Shown here piece after piece: positions 32,726 through 41,484 of a stretch of 64,000 bases of DNA (within the stretch, counting starts at the first letter, position 1; every line of letters starts with the position of its first letter). The notes below the pieces were generated by a model. That model was not told where the DNA came from. It ran no database searches and saw nothing but the letters and a program-made list of their open reading frames with translations. The DNA is from GCA-2731375 sp002731375. GTDB taxonomy: Bacteria; Pseudomonadota; Alphaproteobacteria; GCA-2731375. The position numbers were made by a program, and so were the translations under genes. The DNA lies in contig JASMDX010000011.1 in the NCBI GenBank assembly GCA_030752605.1, positions 4,226-68,225 on the forward strand. Reading direction: 5' to 3'.

Positions 32726-33925
32726 ATGAGTAATCCGGAGAGTTTACCCCTGGCGGGGATCAAGGTGTTGGAATTCAGCCATGCGGTGATGGGGCCGACT
32801 GCCGGCATGGTCCTGGCCGACCTGGGCGCGACGGTAACCAAGATCGAACCTGTGCCCGACGGCGACCGTACCCGTCATCTGCAAGGCGTTGGGATCGGCT
32901 ATTTCCCCTTGCTCTGCCGTAACAAGCAAAGCTTGGCGATCGATCTGAAGGCGCCCGGCACCCGTCCCGCTGTGGAAGCCCTGGTGCGGCAATCGGATAT
33001 TCTGCTGGAGAATTTCGCCCTGGGCACCATGGACCGGCTGGGCCTGGGCTATGATGCTATCAAGACTCTCAACCCTGGCCTGATTTATCTTCAGCTAAAG
33101 GGCTTTCTCTCGGGCCCCTACGAGGAACGCCGGGCCCTGGATGAGATCGTACAGATGATGAGTGGCCTGGCCTATATGACCGGACCGCCGGGACAGCCGC
33201 TGCGTGCCGGCGCTTCGGTGGTGGATATCATGGGTGGTATGGCCGGGGTGATCGCGGTTCTGGCGGCTCTGCGCGAGCGCGACAGCACCGGAGAGGGGCA
33301 ATTGGTCAAGGCGGCGCTGTTTGAAACAGCCGTCTTCGCCGTGGGCCAACACATCGTGCAGCACGCTATTAGCGGCGAAGCCCTGGTGCCCATGTCGGTG
33401 CCGAACCGGGCTTGGGGCATTTACGATACTTTCGAAAGCGCCGAGGGCAAGCCGATCTTTATCGGCGTGGTCACCGATACTCAATGGTTGCGGTTTTGCG
33501 AGGTTTTTGAACGGCCTGACCTGCTGGCCGACGAACGGTTGCAAAGCAACGGTGACCGGGTTGATCAAAGGTCATGGCTCGTCGGCGCCGTGGCCGAGAC
33601 CTGCAAGAGCCTGTCCACTGCGGAACTGCTGGAGAAGTGCGATAAGGCACAACTGGCATTTGGACCCGTCAACAAGCCCGAGGATCTGCTGAACGATCCC
33701 CATCTGAACATGGACGGCAAACTCCGCGAGATGAAAATTCCCAGTGGCAAGCGGATCAAGACCCCGCGCCTGCCTTTGGAAATGGCTGGCCGCGATTTCT
33801 CCGTGCGCGACGATCCTCCAACCATTGGCCAGCACAGCCGCCAGGTCCTGACCGATGCCGGCCTCTCGATGGACGAGATCGAGGATTTGATCGCCGCCGG
33901 CCAGGTCATCGAAACCAAAGCTTAG
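32726..33925 (+). CDS. CaiB/BaiF (family III) CoA-transferase
   Basis: This 399-residue protein of the formyl-CoA transferase family opens with PLAGIKVLEFSHAVMGPTAGMVLADLGATVTKIE, as these enzymes do. The conserved ENFALGTMDRLGLGYDAIK segment precedes the region of the catalytic aspartate (RRALDEIVQMMSGLAYMTG). Members transfer CoA between carboxylic acids without a free acyl-CoA intermediate. The neighbouring dehydrogenase and, further on, the 2-ketoacid ferredoxin oxidoreductase suggest use in carboxylic-acid catabolism. The acid is unknown. Confidence 0.93.
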   Translation: MSNPESLPLAGIKVLEFSHAVMGPTAGMVLADLGATVTKIEPVPDGDRTRHLQGVGIGYFPLLCRNKQSLAIDLKAPGTRPAVEALVRQSDILLENFALGTMDRLGLGYDAIKTLNPGLIYLQLKGFLSGPYEERRALDEIVQMMSGLAYMTGPPGQPLRAGASVVDIMGGMAGVIAVLAALRERDSTGEGQLVKAALFETAVFAVGQHIVQHAISGEALVPMSVPNRAWGIYDTFESAEGKPIFIGVVTDTQWLRFCEVFERPDLLADERLQSNGDRVDQRSWLVGAVAETCKSLSTAELLEKCDKAQLAFGPVNKPEDLLNDPHLNMDGKLREMKIPSGKRIKTPRLPLEMAGRDFSVRDDPPTIGQHSRQVLTDAGLSMDEIEDLIAAGQVIETKA

Positions 33926-34468
33926 ACCTGAGTTTTCACGAGGTTGTGGATTGATCATCGCCGCCTCATGGAGGACAAGGTGGTCCTAGCGCATACGATG
34001 ACGCAACCTCGGGCGCATTTCCTGGCAGGGGCGCCGGGCGATTTCGCATCCGGCCCGCACTACCCCCGGGCAGCGCCGGTTTCTTAGCGAGTTGTCTAGA
34101 GGCGTAGACTAGGCCGTGTGGCTAAAAATAGTGCAGGAGGTGCGGCGGGCAATTATCAAATATTCGAACTGCCGAACAAGCTGCGATCCAAGATCGGCGC
34201 CAGGCAAAGGCCCATGAAGTTGCGCTGGATTTGGCGGCAGATGTCTTGGAAAGCGTCAAGTCGGCCTGGAAAGTTCGTGGTCATGTCTCTGACAGGGGCA
34301 AGGCTGGCAAGATTTGACAAGCAAGAGCGGCCCCAGACCCACCTTGACCTCGGTCCGCAATGCCAGGCTGCCGCGCTAAATACCCATCCCTGTACTTGCC
34401 AGTTCGGCCTTTTAGATGGATCATCAAGGTTACAGCTTGTGGATAATACCCGATAGCGAGGATGAGCC
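33926..34468. other. 543-base gap before the ferredoxin oxidoreductase gene
   Basis: No intact gene is recognised. In one plus-strand frame, 34168-34317 reads as a plausible protein fragment (TAEQAAIQDRRQAKAHEVAL, ending GHVSDRGKAGKI before a stop) with no start codon in good position, which may be the tail of a decayed gene. The last 30 bases must hold the ribosome site of the next gene, GAGGATGAG just before 34469. Confidence 0.4.
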
Positions 34469-37400
34469 ATGACCTTGGCGGCGGTCTCTCTTGATGACAA
34501 ATATCAAAGCGAGCATGGCCAGGTTTATCTGACCGGTAGCCAGGCCCTGGTACGGGCGGCCATGATGCAGTACCTCCGTGACCAGGCCGCCGGACTGAAC
34601 ACGGCCAGTTTCATCTCTGGCTACCGCGGCTCGCCGATGCATAATATCGACAAGGAGTTATGGCGCGCCAACCGCTTCCTGGCCGAGCGCGCTATCCATT
34701 TCGTGCCGGGCGTGAACGAGGATTTGGCTGCGACCGCCTGCCTTGGCACCCAGCAATCCTCCATGTTTGGCGATAGCACCCATGATGGCGTCTTTGCCAT
34801 GTGGTACGGCAAGGGGCCGGGGCTGGACCGCTCCATCGACAGCATGCGTCACAACAATCTGCTTGGCACCTCGCAACACGGCGGCGCCCTCGCCGTGGTC
34901 GGTGACGATCATGCCATGAAGTCAACAGATGTGCCGGCGGCATCGGAAACCATGTTCGCCGATTTGCAGATGCCCATGCTGTATCCAGCTTCGGTGCAGG
35001 AGATCATCGATTACAGCCTGTATGGCTGGGCCATGTCGCGTTTCTCAGGCGCCTGGACCGGGTTGAAAATCGTCGCCGATACGGTGGATGCTGCCGCCCC
35101 CGTCGATGGCGATCCCCATCGTTTGAAGATCGTCATACCTGAATTCACCTTCCCCGATGATGGTGTTCATATTCGGGGCGGCGACCGCTGGGTCCTGCAG
35201 GAACCACGCCTGCGGAATTTCAAACTGCCCGCCGCCATGGCCTTGGCCCGCGCCAACAACCTGAACCAGGTAGTGATGCAAAGCCCTAAACCCCGCATCG
35301 GCATCATTTCCAGCGGCAAGGCGTCGGTCGATGTGCGCCAGGCCCTGATGGAGTTGGGCATCAATGGGGCGCAGGCGTCTGATTTGGGTATTGTCATGTT
35401 GAAAATGGGCATGCCTTTCCCCTTTGACACGGACGCCGTGCTCGGCTTTGCCGCCGGCCTGGAAGAGATCATCGTGGTCGAGGAAAAGCGCCGTTTTCTG
35501 GAGAGCCGGGTCCGCGATGTCCTCTACGACTTGCCTGATGGACAGCGGCCAAGGGTCGTCGGCCGCCATGACAGCGACGGTAACGAGATGCTGCCGGGTT
35601 GCGGTGAATTCGGGGCCGAGGAAATTGCCCGCGCCGTGGCCGGCCGGATAACGCATTTTCATTGCAGCGAGCAAATCGAGGCGCGCCTGGCTTTTCTTGA
35701 TGCCAAGGCGGCGCGGATGGCGCAACGCCAGGATTTGGCGGTTACCCGCATTCCTTATTTTTGCTCGGGCTGTCCACATAACAGCTCCACCAAGGTGCCG
35801 GAGGGCAGCCGGGGGCAAAGCGGCGTCGGCTGCCACTACATGGCCTCGTATATGGACCGCAATACAGATGCCCACACCCAGATGGGCGGCGAGGGCGCGA
35901 ACTGGATCGGCCATTTCCCTTATTCCAAGGCCGGGCATGTTTTCCAAAACATTGGCGATGGTACCTATTTCCATTCCGGTCTGCTGGCGATCCGTGCCTG
36001 TATCGCGGCCAAGGTCAATATTACCTACAAGATCCTCTTTAACGACGCCGTCGCCATGACCGGCGGCCAGCCCATCGACGGCGAATTGACGCCCATGGCG
36101 ATCTCCCGCCAGGTTCATGCCGAGGGTGCCAGGAAAATCGTCGTGGTCAGTGACCAGCCTGACAAATATCCCGCCAACGCCGGCTTCGCCCCCGGCGTTA
36201 CGTTCGAGCACCGTCGTTCGCTCGCCAGGGTGCAGCGGGAATTGAGCGAGATCGAAGGTGTCACCGTATTGATCTATGATCAGACCTGCGCCGCCGAGAA
36301 GCGCCGCCGCCGCAAGAAAGGCGATATGGAGGACCCGGCCCGGCGCCTGTTCGTCAATCACCTGGTTTGCGAGGGCTGTGGCGATTGTTCGACCACGTCG
36401 AACTGCATGTCGGTGCTGCCGCTACAGTCCGAATTCGGCCGCAAGCGCCGGATCGACCAATCTTCATGCAACAAGGACTATTCCTGTGCCGAGGGCTTTT
36501 GCCCCAGCTTCGTTTCGGTCATGGGCGGTATTCCTCGCAAGGCCGGCGCCATTGCCGAGGTGCCGGAAAAGCTGCGCCTGTTGCCCGAGCCGACCCTGCC
36601 TGTCCTCGCCGAGGGAGAGACCTATGGCATCATGATCACCGGCATCGGTGGTACCGGCGTGGTGACCATATCGGCGCTTTTGACCATGGCGGCTCATATG
36701 GAGGGCAAGGCCTTTTCGACCATCGATCAATTCGGCATGGCGCAAAAGGGAGGTCCGGTGTCCTCGCATGTGCGCTTGGCGCTGAACCAGGACGATATCC
36801 TCTCGCCCCGCCTATCCAGCGGTACCGCCGATCTGATTCTGGGTTGTGACAGCCTAGTCACGGCATCCGAGCTGGGTCTCGGCGCCATCGATGCCGGGCG
36901 CAGCCACGTTCTGGTCAACTCACACCAGGCGATCACCGGGCAGTTCGCCCTGGATCCCAGCCTGGAATTTCCCGGCGACGATGTGGAGATCCGCATCCAG
37001 GCCGAGGCCGGCGCCGGTAAAGCCACATTCCTGAACGCCACACGCCTGGCGACCGCGCTGCTGGGCGATGCCATCGGCGCCAATCTGTTCATGCTGGGGC
37101 ATGCCTATCAGCAGGGCCTGATCCCGGTCACGGCGGAGGCGATCGAACGGGCCATCGAGATGAATGGCGTGGCACAGGCGATGAACAAGGCGGCCTTCCT
37201 TTGGGGCCGGCGTGCGGCGCTGGATCTTGATGCCGTCAACACCGTTGCTGTTGCCGATGCCGGCACGGCGGCTTCGGCTGACGATCTGGCCGCCATGATT
37301 GAGCGACGCAAGGCGGACCTGACCGCCTATCAGAGCAAACGCCTGGCGCGGCGCTATGGCGCCCTAGTCGAACAGGTGCGGGCGGGCGAGACCGCGGTGG

Positions 37401-37945
37401 CGCCGCGTAGCGAGATTCTGTCCCAGGCCGTGGCGAGAAATCTGCACAAGCTGATGGCCTACAAGGACGAATACGAAGTAGCGCGCCTGTATAGTGATGG
37501 CCGCTTCATGGCCGCCCTGGAACAGCAGTTCGAGGGCGCTTACGAGCTGGTCTTTCATCTGGCCCCGCCGATCCTGAGCAAGACGGATCCGGATACGGGC
37601 CTGCCCATGAAGCGGGACTTCAAGCCCTGGATGGCTAGCGCTATGACCTGGTTGGCGCGGCTGAAATTCCTGCGCGGCGGACCCCTGGATATATTTGGCC
37701 GAACCGAGGAACGGCGCACCGAACGGCGCCTGATCGGCGAATACGAGGCCATGATTGAGGAGATTTTGGGTGGCCTGAAAAGCAGCAACCTTGATCAGGC
37801 TGTCCGCCTGGCGATGGTGCCGGAATTGATTACCGGCTTTGGACACATCAAGGGCCGGCACCTTGAAGAGGCCATGAGCCTCAAGGCCAACCTGCTGGCG
37901 GAATGGCGGTTGCCCAGCAGCACCCTGCCCGAGGCCGCGGAATAA
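34469..37945 (+). CDS. Indolepyruvate ferredoxin oxidoreductase family protein, fused alpha and gamma domains
   Basis: This 1158-residue enzyme oxidises aryl- or branched 2-ketoacids to acyl-CoA with ferredoxin as acceptor. It unites what archaea encode as IorA and IorB: an N-terminal pyrimidine/TPP-binding part (GSQALVRAAMMQYLRDQAAG, GYRGSPM), a TPP pyrophosphate region (GEGANWIGHF, about residue 473), cysteine clusters at about C432-C435 and C634 onward (CEGCGDC, later CNKDYSC and GFCPSF) for Fe-S binding, and a gamma domain from about residue 722 (GIGGTGVVTISALL). The fused form is common in proteobacteria and includes oxygen-tolerant members. It probably forms an operon with the amidase 36 bases downstream. 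Confidence 0.93.
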   Translation: MTLAAVSLDDKYQSEHGQVYLTGSQALVRAAMMQYLRDQAAGLNTASFISGYRGSPMHNIDKELWRANRFLAERAIHFVPGVNEDLAATACLGTQQSSMFGDSTHDGVFAMWYGKGPGLDRSIDSMRHNNLLGTSQHGGALAVVGDDHAMKSTDVPAASETMFADLQMPMLYPASVQEIIDYSLYGWAMSRFSGAWTGLKIVADTVDAAAPVDGDPHRLKIVIPEFTFPDDGVHIRGGDRWVLQEPRLRNFKLPAAMALARANNLNQVVMQSPKPRIGIISSGKASVDVRQALMELGINGAQASDLGIVMLKMGMPFPFDTDAVLGFAAGLEEIIVVEEKRRFLESRVRDVLYDLPDGQRPRVVGRHDSDGNEMLPGCGEFGAEEIARAVAGRITHFHCSEQIEARLAFLDAKAARMAQRQDLAVTRIPYFCSGCPHNSSTKVPEGSRGQSGVGCHYMASYMDRNTDAHTQMGGEGANWIGHFPYSKAGHVFQNIGDGTYFHSGLLAIRACIAAKVNITYKILFNDAVAMTGGQPIDGELTPMAISRQVHAEGARKIVVVSDQPDKYPANAGFAPGVTFEHRRSLARVQRELSEIEGVTVLIYDQTCAAEKRRRRKKGDMEDPARRLFVNHLVCEGCGDCSTTSNCMSVLPLQSEFGRKRRIDQSSCNKDYSCAEGFCPSFVSVMGGIPRKAGAIAEVPEKLRLLPEPTLPVLAEGETYGIMITGIGGTGVVTISALLTMAAHMEGKAFSTIDQFGMAQKGGPVSSHVRLALNQDDILSPRLSSGTADLILGCDSLVTASELGLGAIDAGRSHVLVNSHQAITGQFALDPSLEFPGDDVEIRIQAEAGAGKATFLNATRLATALLGDAIGANLFMLGHAYQQGLIPVTAEAIERAIEMNGVAQAMNKAAFLWGRRAALDLDAVNTVAVADAGTAASADDLAAMIERRKADLTAYQSKRLARRYGALVEQVRAGETAVAPRSEILSQAVARNLHKLMAYKDEYEVARLYSDGRFMAALEQQFEGAYELVFHLAPPILSKTDPDTGLPMKRDFKPWMASAMTWLARLKFLRGGPLDIFGRTEERRTERRLIGEYEAMIEEILGGLKSSNLDQAVRLAMVPELITGFGHIKGRHLEEAMSLKANLLAEWRLPSSTLPEAAE

Positions 37946-37981
37946 CGATAACAAGCAGAAAGTTTTTCTGGAGTGGTTTGA

Positions 37982-39415
37982 ATGACTGATGCGTTTGAGT
38001 ACCCGAGTGTAACAGAGTTAATCCAGGCCTTTCGCCAAGGGCGGCTTTCGCCAGAGGATGCGGCGGAGGCCGCTTTGGCCCGGATCAAGACCACGGAGCC
38101 AACCTTGAACGCCTTTCAGCTGGTCGACGAAGCCGGCGCTAGGGAAGCCGCTGTCGCCTCGGCCAAGCGCTGGGCTGAAGGCCGCCCCCTGGGCCCCATG
38201 GATGGTATTCCTTTGTCCATCAAGGATATCGTCGCCATGAAGAACTGGCCCACGTTAAGCGGTTCGAAAACTGTCGATACCAACGGACCGTTTGATGAGG
38301 ACGCCCCTGCCGTGGCCCGCCTGCGTGAAGGTGGGGCGGTGATCCTGGGCAAGACCACGACCCCTGAATTTGGCTGGAAGGGCATGACCGACAGCCCATT
38401 GGCCGGCATCACGCGCAACCCCTGGAACCCGGCCCATACCTCTGGCGGCTCGTCGGGCGGCGCGGCGGCTTCGCTAGCGGCTGGCATCGGCGCCATTGCC
38501 TATGGCACCGATGGTGGAGGGTCGATCCGCATCCCGTCCAATTATTGCGGTGTCTACGGTATCAAGCCGACCTATGGCCGGGTGCCCCATGCGCCCAACG
38601 ACCGGCCTTTTTCGACCATCTCATCGGGCGGCCCCATTGCCCGTACGGTCACTGATGCGGCCCTGTTCCTGAACGTCATCACTCAGCCCGACGACCGGGA
38701 CTGGCGGGCCCTGCCGCCCGATGGCCGGGATTACCGCATCGGTCTTGATGACGGCGTGCGCGGCCTGCGCATTGCCTATGCCCCCGCCCTGGGTGGGGCG
38801 GAGGTGGCGGCGGAAATTCTGGCCGCGACGGACCAGGCGGTGAGTGTATTTCAGGATATGGGCGCCGTGGTCGAGCAGACCGGCGAGGTCATAGCGCCGC
38901 TCAAGCCGCGTTTTGAAACTTATTGGATCGCCGGCTTCGCGACCCGCCTACGCGGCATGAGTGAGGAAAAACGCGCCCTGCTGGAGCCGGATTTCCGCAC
39001 CCTGGCCGAGGCCGGACTGGATGTGGATGTCGAGGAATATCTCCGTGGAGAGGCTGAGCGTATTGTGCTTGGCCTTGAATTCGCTGCCCTGCACCGGGAC
39101 TATGATCTGTTGCTGACGCCGACCCAGCCGACCCTGCCGCCCACCGTGGAAACCCGCTATCATTCACCGGAGTTCGACCGCTGGCGCCATGCCGTACCAT
39201 TCACGGTGCCGTTCAACCTGACCGGCCAGCCGGCGGCGACCATTCCCTGTGGTGTTTCAAATAGTGGCTTGCCCATCGGCTTACAGATTGTCGGCCCCCG
39301 CTTTGCCGATCATCTGGTATTGCGTGCCTCCCGCGCCTACGAAGCAGCCAGGGCGACACCCTTGGCCGAACCCACTTTGCGGGCCAGCGTTGACGGCTTC
39401 ATGGCGGAGGCATGA
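37982..39415 (+). CDS. Amidase (amidase-signature family)
   Basis: This 477-residue hydrolase has the complete Ser-cisSer-Lys triad: K81 in PLSIKDIVAMK, S157 in TSGGSSGG and the nucleophile S181 in GTDGGGSIR, with the usual 24-residue spacing between the serines. The C-terminal GQPAATIPCG and GLQIVG stretches are also typical. Substrates may be aryl- or alkyl-amides, or the protein may act as an amide-cleaving step before the ketoacid oxidoreductase encoded upstream. GatA is less likely because no gatB or gatC lies nearby. Confidence 0.92.
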   Translation: MTDAFEYPSVTELIQAFRQGRLSPEDAAEAALARIKTTEPTLNAFQLVDEAGAREAAVASAKRWAEGRPLGPMDGIPLSIKDIVAMKNWPTLSGSKTVDTNGPFDEDAPAVARLREGGAVILGKTTTPEFGWKGMTDSPLAGITRNPWNPAHTSGGSSGGAAASLAAGIGAIAYGTDGGGSIRIPSNYCGVYGIKPTYGRVPHAPNDRPFSTISSGGPIARTVTDAALFLNVITQPDDRDWRALPPDGRDYRIGLDDGVRGLRIAYAPALGGAEVAAEILAATDQAVSVFQDMGAVVEQTGEVIAPLKPRFETYWIAGFATRLRGMSEEKRALLEPDFRTLAEAGLDVDVEEYLRGEAERIVLGLEFAALHRDYDLLLTPTQPTLPPTVETRYHSPEFDRWRHAVPFTVPFNLTGQPAATIPCGVSNSGLPIGLQIVGPRFADHLVLRASRAYEAARATPLAEPTLRASVDGFMAEA

Positions 39416-39492
39416 TATGAGACCTTTCCAGACAGGTGAATCCTGGTATTAAGCTGCGTCACTTGCCTCTTTCTTTCCCGCCAATGGTTTAA

Positions 39493-40413
39493 ATGCGTAG
39501 GTTCAAAAAAATAATCCAAATAGTATTGGCTATCCTGGTCATCCTTGGCGCCGTTGCGGTATGGCTGTTCGGTTATGACGAACCACGCGTGCGACTGGCT
39601 AGGGCCGATAACGGCTGTCCGGGCTGCGATCTGCGTGAAGCTTCCATGTGGTGGATCAAGCTGATCGAGGCGGATTTTAAAGGTGCCGACATGAGCGGCG
39701 CTACCATGTGGTGGACCGATCTACAGCGCGCTGATCTGCGCCAGGCAAAATTCGTTGGCGCCAATTTGTGGTGGTCGGATCTGCGCGGTGCGCGGTTGGC
39801 GGAAGCGGACTTGAGCGGCGCCGAACTGGGCCGGGCCGATCTGCGCGGCACCAAAGGCCCGGGGATGTTGTTGAAAATAGCCAGCCTTACCGGCACCAAC
39901 TTGACAGGAGGGCGTTTCCCGGGCGCCAGCCTGTGGCGGGCTAATCTATTGCAGGCCATCGTGCAGGACGTGGACCTGAGCGGCACCGACTTGACGGAAG
40001 CCAATTTTCATGCGGTGAACCTAAGCGGTTCCAATTTCGCCGGCGCGACCATAGTCAGAGCCTCTCTGACCGAGACCAACATGATCGGCGTTAATCTTTC
40101 GGGCGCTGATCTGACTGGCGCCAATCTTAGCGAGGCGAAACTGCATGATGCGGACATGCGGGGCGCCAATATGCGCAAGGCTAACTTGCCGACCGCTGAT
40201 ATGACCCGCGCCAACCTGGCTGGCGCCAATTTCGAGGGCGCCAACCTGACCTGGTCGACCATGGTTGATGCCAATCTTTCCGGTGTCAACTTCAGCAAGG
40301 CAGATTTGGGCAGCGCCGACCTATCCGGCGCCGATCTGACCGGTGCGATCCTGACCGGGGCGCGCTTGTGCAAAACCAAAATGCCAACCGGGATGGATAA
40401 TTCTGACTGCTAG
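39493..40413 (+). CDS. Membrane-anchored pentapeptide-repeat protein
   Basis: This 306-residue protein begins with a single membrane segment (IIQIVLAILVILGAVAVWLF) and a short motif with two cysteines (NGCPGCDLREASMWW). Residues 45-295 are almost entirely tandem A(D/N)Lxx repeats (for example GADLTGANLSEAKL), forming a right-handed quadrilateral beta-helix, with unusual tryptophan-rich early coils containing MWWIK, MWWTD and LWWSD. It ends with a cysteine-containing CKTKMPTGMDNSDC tail. The anchor and orientation suggest a periplasmic stalk. No known function is indicated. Confidence 0.88.
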   Translation: MRRFKKIIQIVLAILVILGAVAVWLFGYDEPRVRLARADNGCPGCDLREASMWWIKLIEADFKGADMSGATMWWTDLQRADLRQAKFVGANLWWSDLRGARLAEADLSGAELGRADLRGTKGPGMLLKIASLTGTNLTGGRFPGASLWRANLLQAIVQDVDLSGTDLTEANFHAVNLSGSNFAGATIVRASLTETNMIGVNLSGADLTGANLSEAKLHDADMRGANMRKANLPTADMTRANLAGANFEGANLTWSTMVDANLSGVNFSKADLGSADLSGADLTGAILTGARLCKTKMPTGMDNSDC

Positions 40414-40425
40414 TGAATTTGCGGA

Positions 40426-41346
40426 CTAGTCGTCATCCGTTTCCACGTCATCGCCGGTATCGCCCTGACCTTTTGCCCACTCTTCCAACAACGCTGTCAA
40501 TTCTGGATCGGGCTGCTCGGGCAGGGTTACCTGTAAATGGACGTATTGATTGCCGGCCTGCTCTGTCTTGGGCAGTTTGATGCCCTTGCCCTTCAGGCGC
40601 AGGACCTTGCCGCTGTTGGTGCCTTTTGGAATGGTAATGCTGACCGAGCCGCGAATGGTCGGCACTTCGATCCGTGCGCCCAGCACGGCATCTGCCAACT
40701 GCAAGGGCAGATCCAGATGGACATCCATGCCCTCGCGGCGGAATTGCTGATGCCCGTGCACACTGACTTCCACCAGGGCGTCGCCCGCGCCGGCTGGTCC
40801 GGGGTCTCCCTGGCCGCGCAGGCGGATTTGCTTGCCGTCCTCTATCCCCGCCGGAATGCGGATATCTAGCATTCTGCCATCCGGCAGGGTGATCCGTCGG
40901 GTTGAGCCCTTGGCCGCATCCAAAAATTCCACCGTAATTTTATAGGAACGGTCCGGGCCCTTTTGCTGCCGAGCCTGGCCGGCACGCCCACCGCGCATGT
41001 TGGAGAAAAATTCTCCAAAAATATCGTCCGCGTTGAAACCGGCACCGCCATTGGGGCCACGGCCAAAGCCCCCGCCCGGCCCGCCGCGCCCGCCGGCATA
41101 TTCGTAGCTATAGCGCGCCTTTTCCTGGCCATCGGCGCCGATCTCGCCATTGTCAAATCGTTTCCGCGTGGCTGGATCGCCCAGCAAGGAATAGGCGGCC
41201 GACACTTCCTTGAAGCGTTCCGCCACAACGGTGTCATCCGGGTTCAAATCCGGATGTAGCTCCTTGGCCAGACGGTGATATGCCTTCTTGACCTCACCAT
41301 CGCTGGCATCTCGTGCCACGCTCAATACGTTGTAAGGATCACGCAT
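40426..41346 (-). CDS. DnaJ-like co-chaperone, CbpA type
   Basis: This 306-residue J-protein has an N-terminal J domain with the HPD tripeptide (KELHPDLNPDD), a Gly/Phe-rich linker (GGRGGPGGGFGRG), and two C-terminal beta-domains (GMDVHLDLPLQLADAVLGA and KVLRLKGKGIKLP). It lacks the four zinc-finger CxxCxGxG repeats, so it is a CbpA/DjlB-like protein and not DnaJ itself. It would stimulate DnaK ATPase activity. It is convergent with the pentapeptide gene, the two stops being 12 bases apart. Confidence 0.91.
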   Translation of the reverse strand: MRDPYNVLSVARDASDGEVKKAYHRLAKELHPDLNPDDTVVAERFKEVSAAYSLLGDPATRKRFDNGEIGADGQEKARYSYEYAGGRGGPGGGFGRGPNGGAGFNADDIFGEFFSNMRGGRAGQARQQKGPDRSYKITVEFLDAAKGSTRRITLPDGRMLDIRIPAGIEDGKQIRLRGQGDPGPAGAGDALVEVSVHGHQQFRREGMDVHLDLPLQLADAVLGARIEVPTIRGSVSITIPKGTNSGKVLRLKGKGIKLPKTEQAGNQYVHLQVTLPEQPDPELTALLEEWAKGQGDTGDDVETDDD

Positions 41347-41484
41347 TTTCAGCCATTCCCAAAGACATTCTTAAATAGCAAATTAACACGAACAGGCCGC
41401 GCCTTTCATTGCCGCCTAATAATAATATGGTAACGATAGAGAAAGGTTAACAGGTCTATAGAATTGATTTAGTGCGGTATTAGC

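Noticed and set aside
33095..33568. Long minus-strand frames opposite the CoA-transferase
   Set aside because: Shadow frames in a gene whose plus-strand product is clearly CaiB/BaiF-like.
34118..34456. 112-codon plus-strand frame before the oxidoreductase gene
   Set aside because: GTG start without clear context and composition typical of a wrong frame; another frame of the same DNA looks more protein-like over part of it.
35045..36361. 438-codon open frame on the minus strand
   Set aside because: It lies wholly opposite the well-supported ferredoxin oxidoreductase gene and has His/Gly/Arg-rich composition without any known motif, as antisense frames of GC-rich genes usually do.
40426..41346. 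DnaJ itself
   Set aside because: There are no zinc-finger CxxCxGxG repeats, so it is a CbpA-type J-protein.
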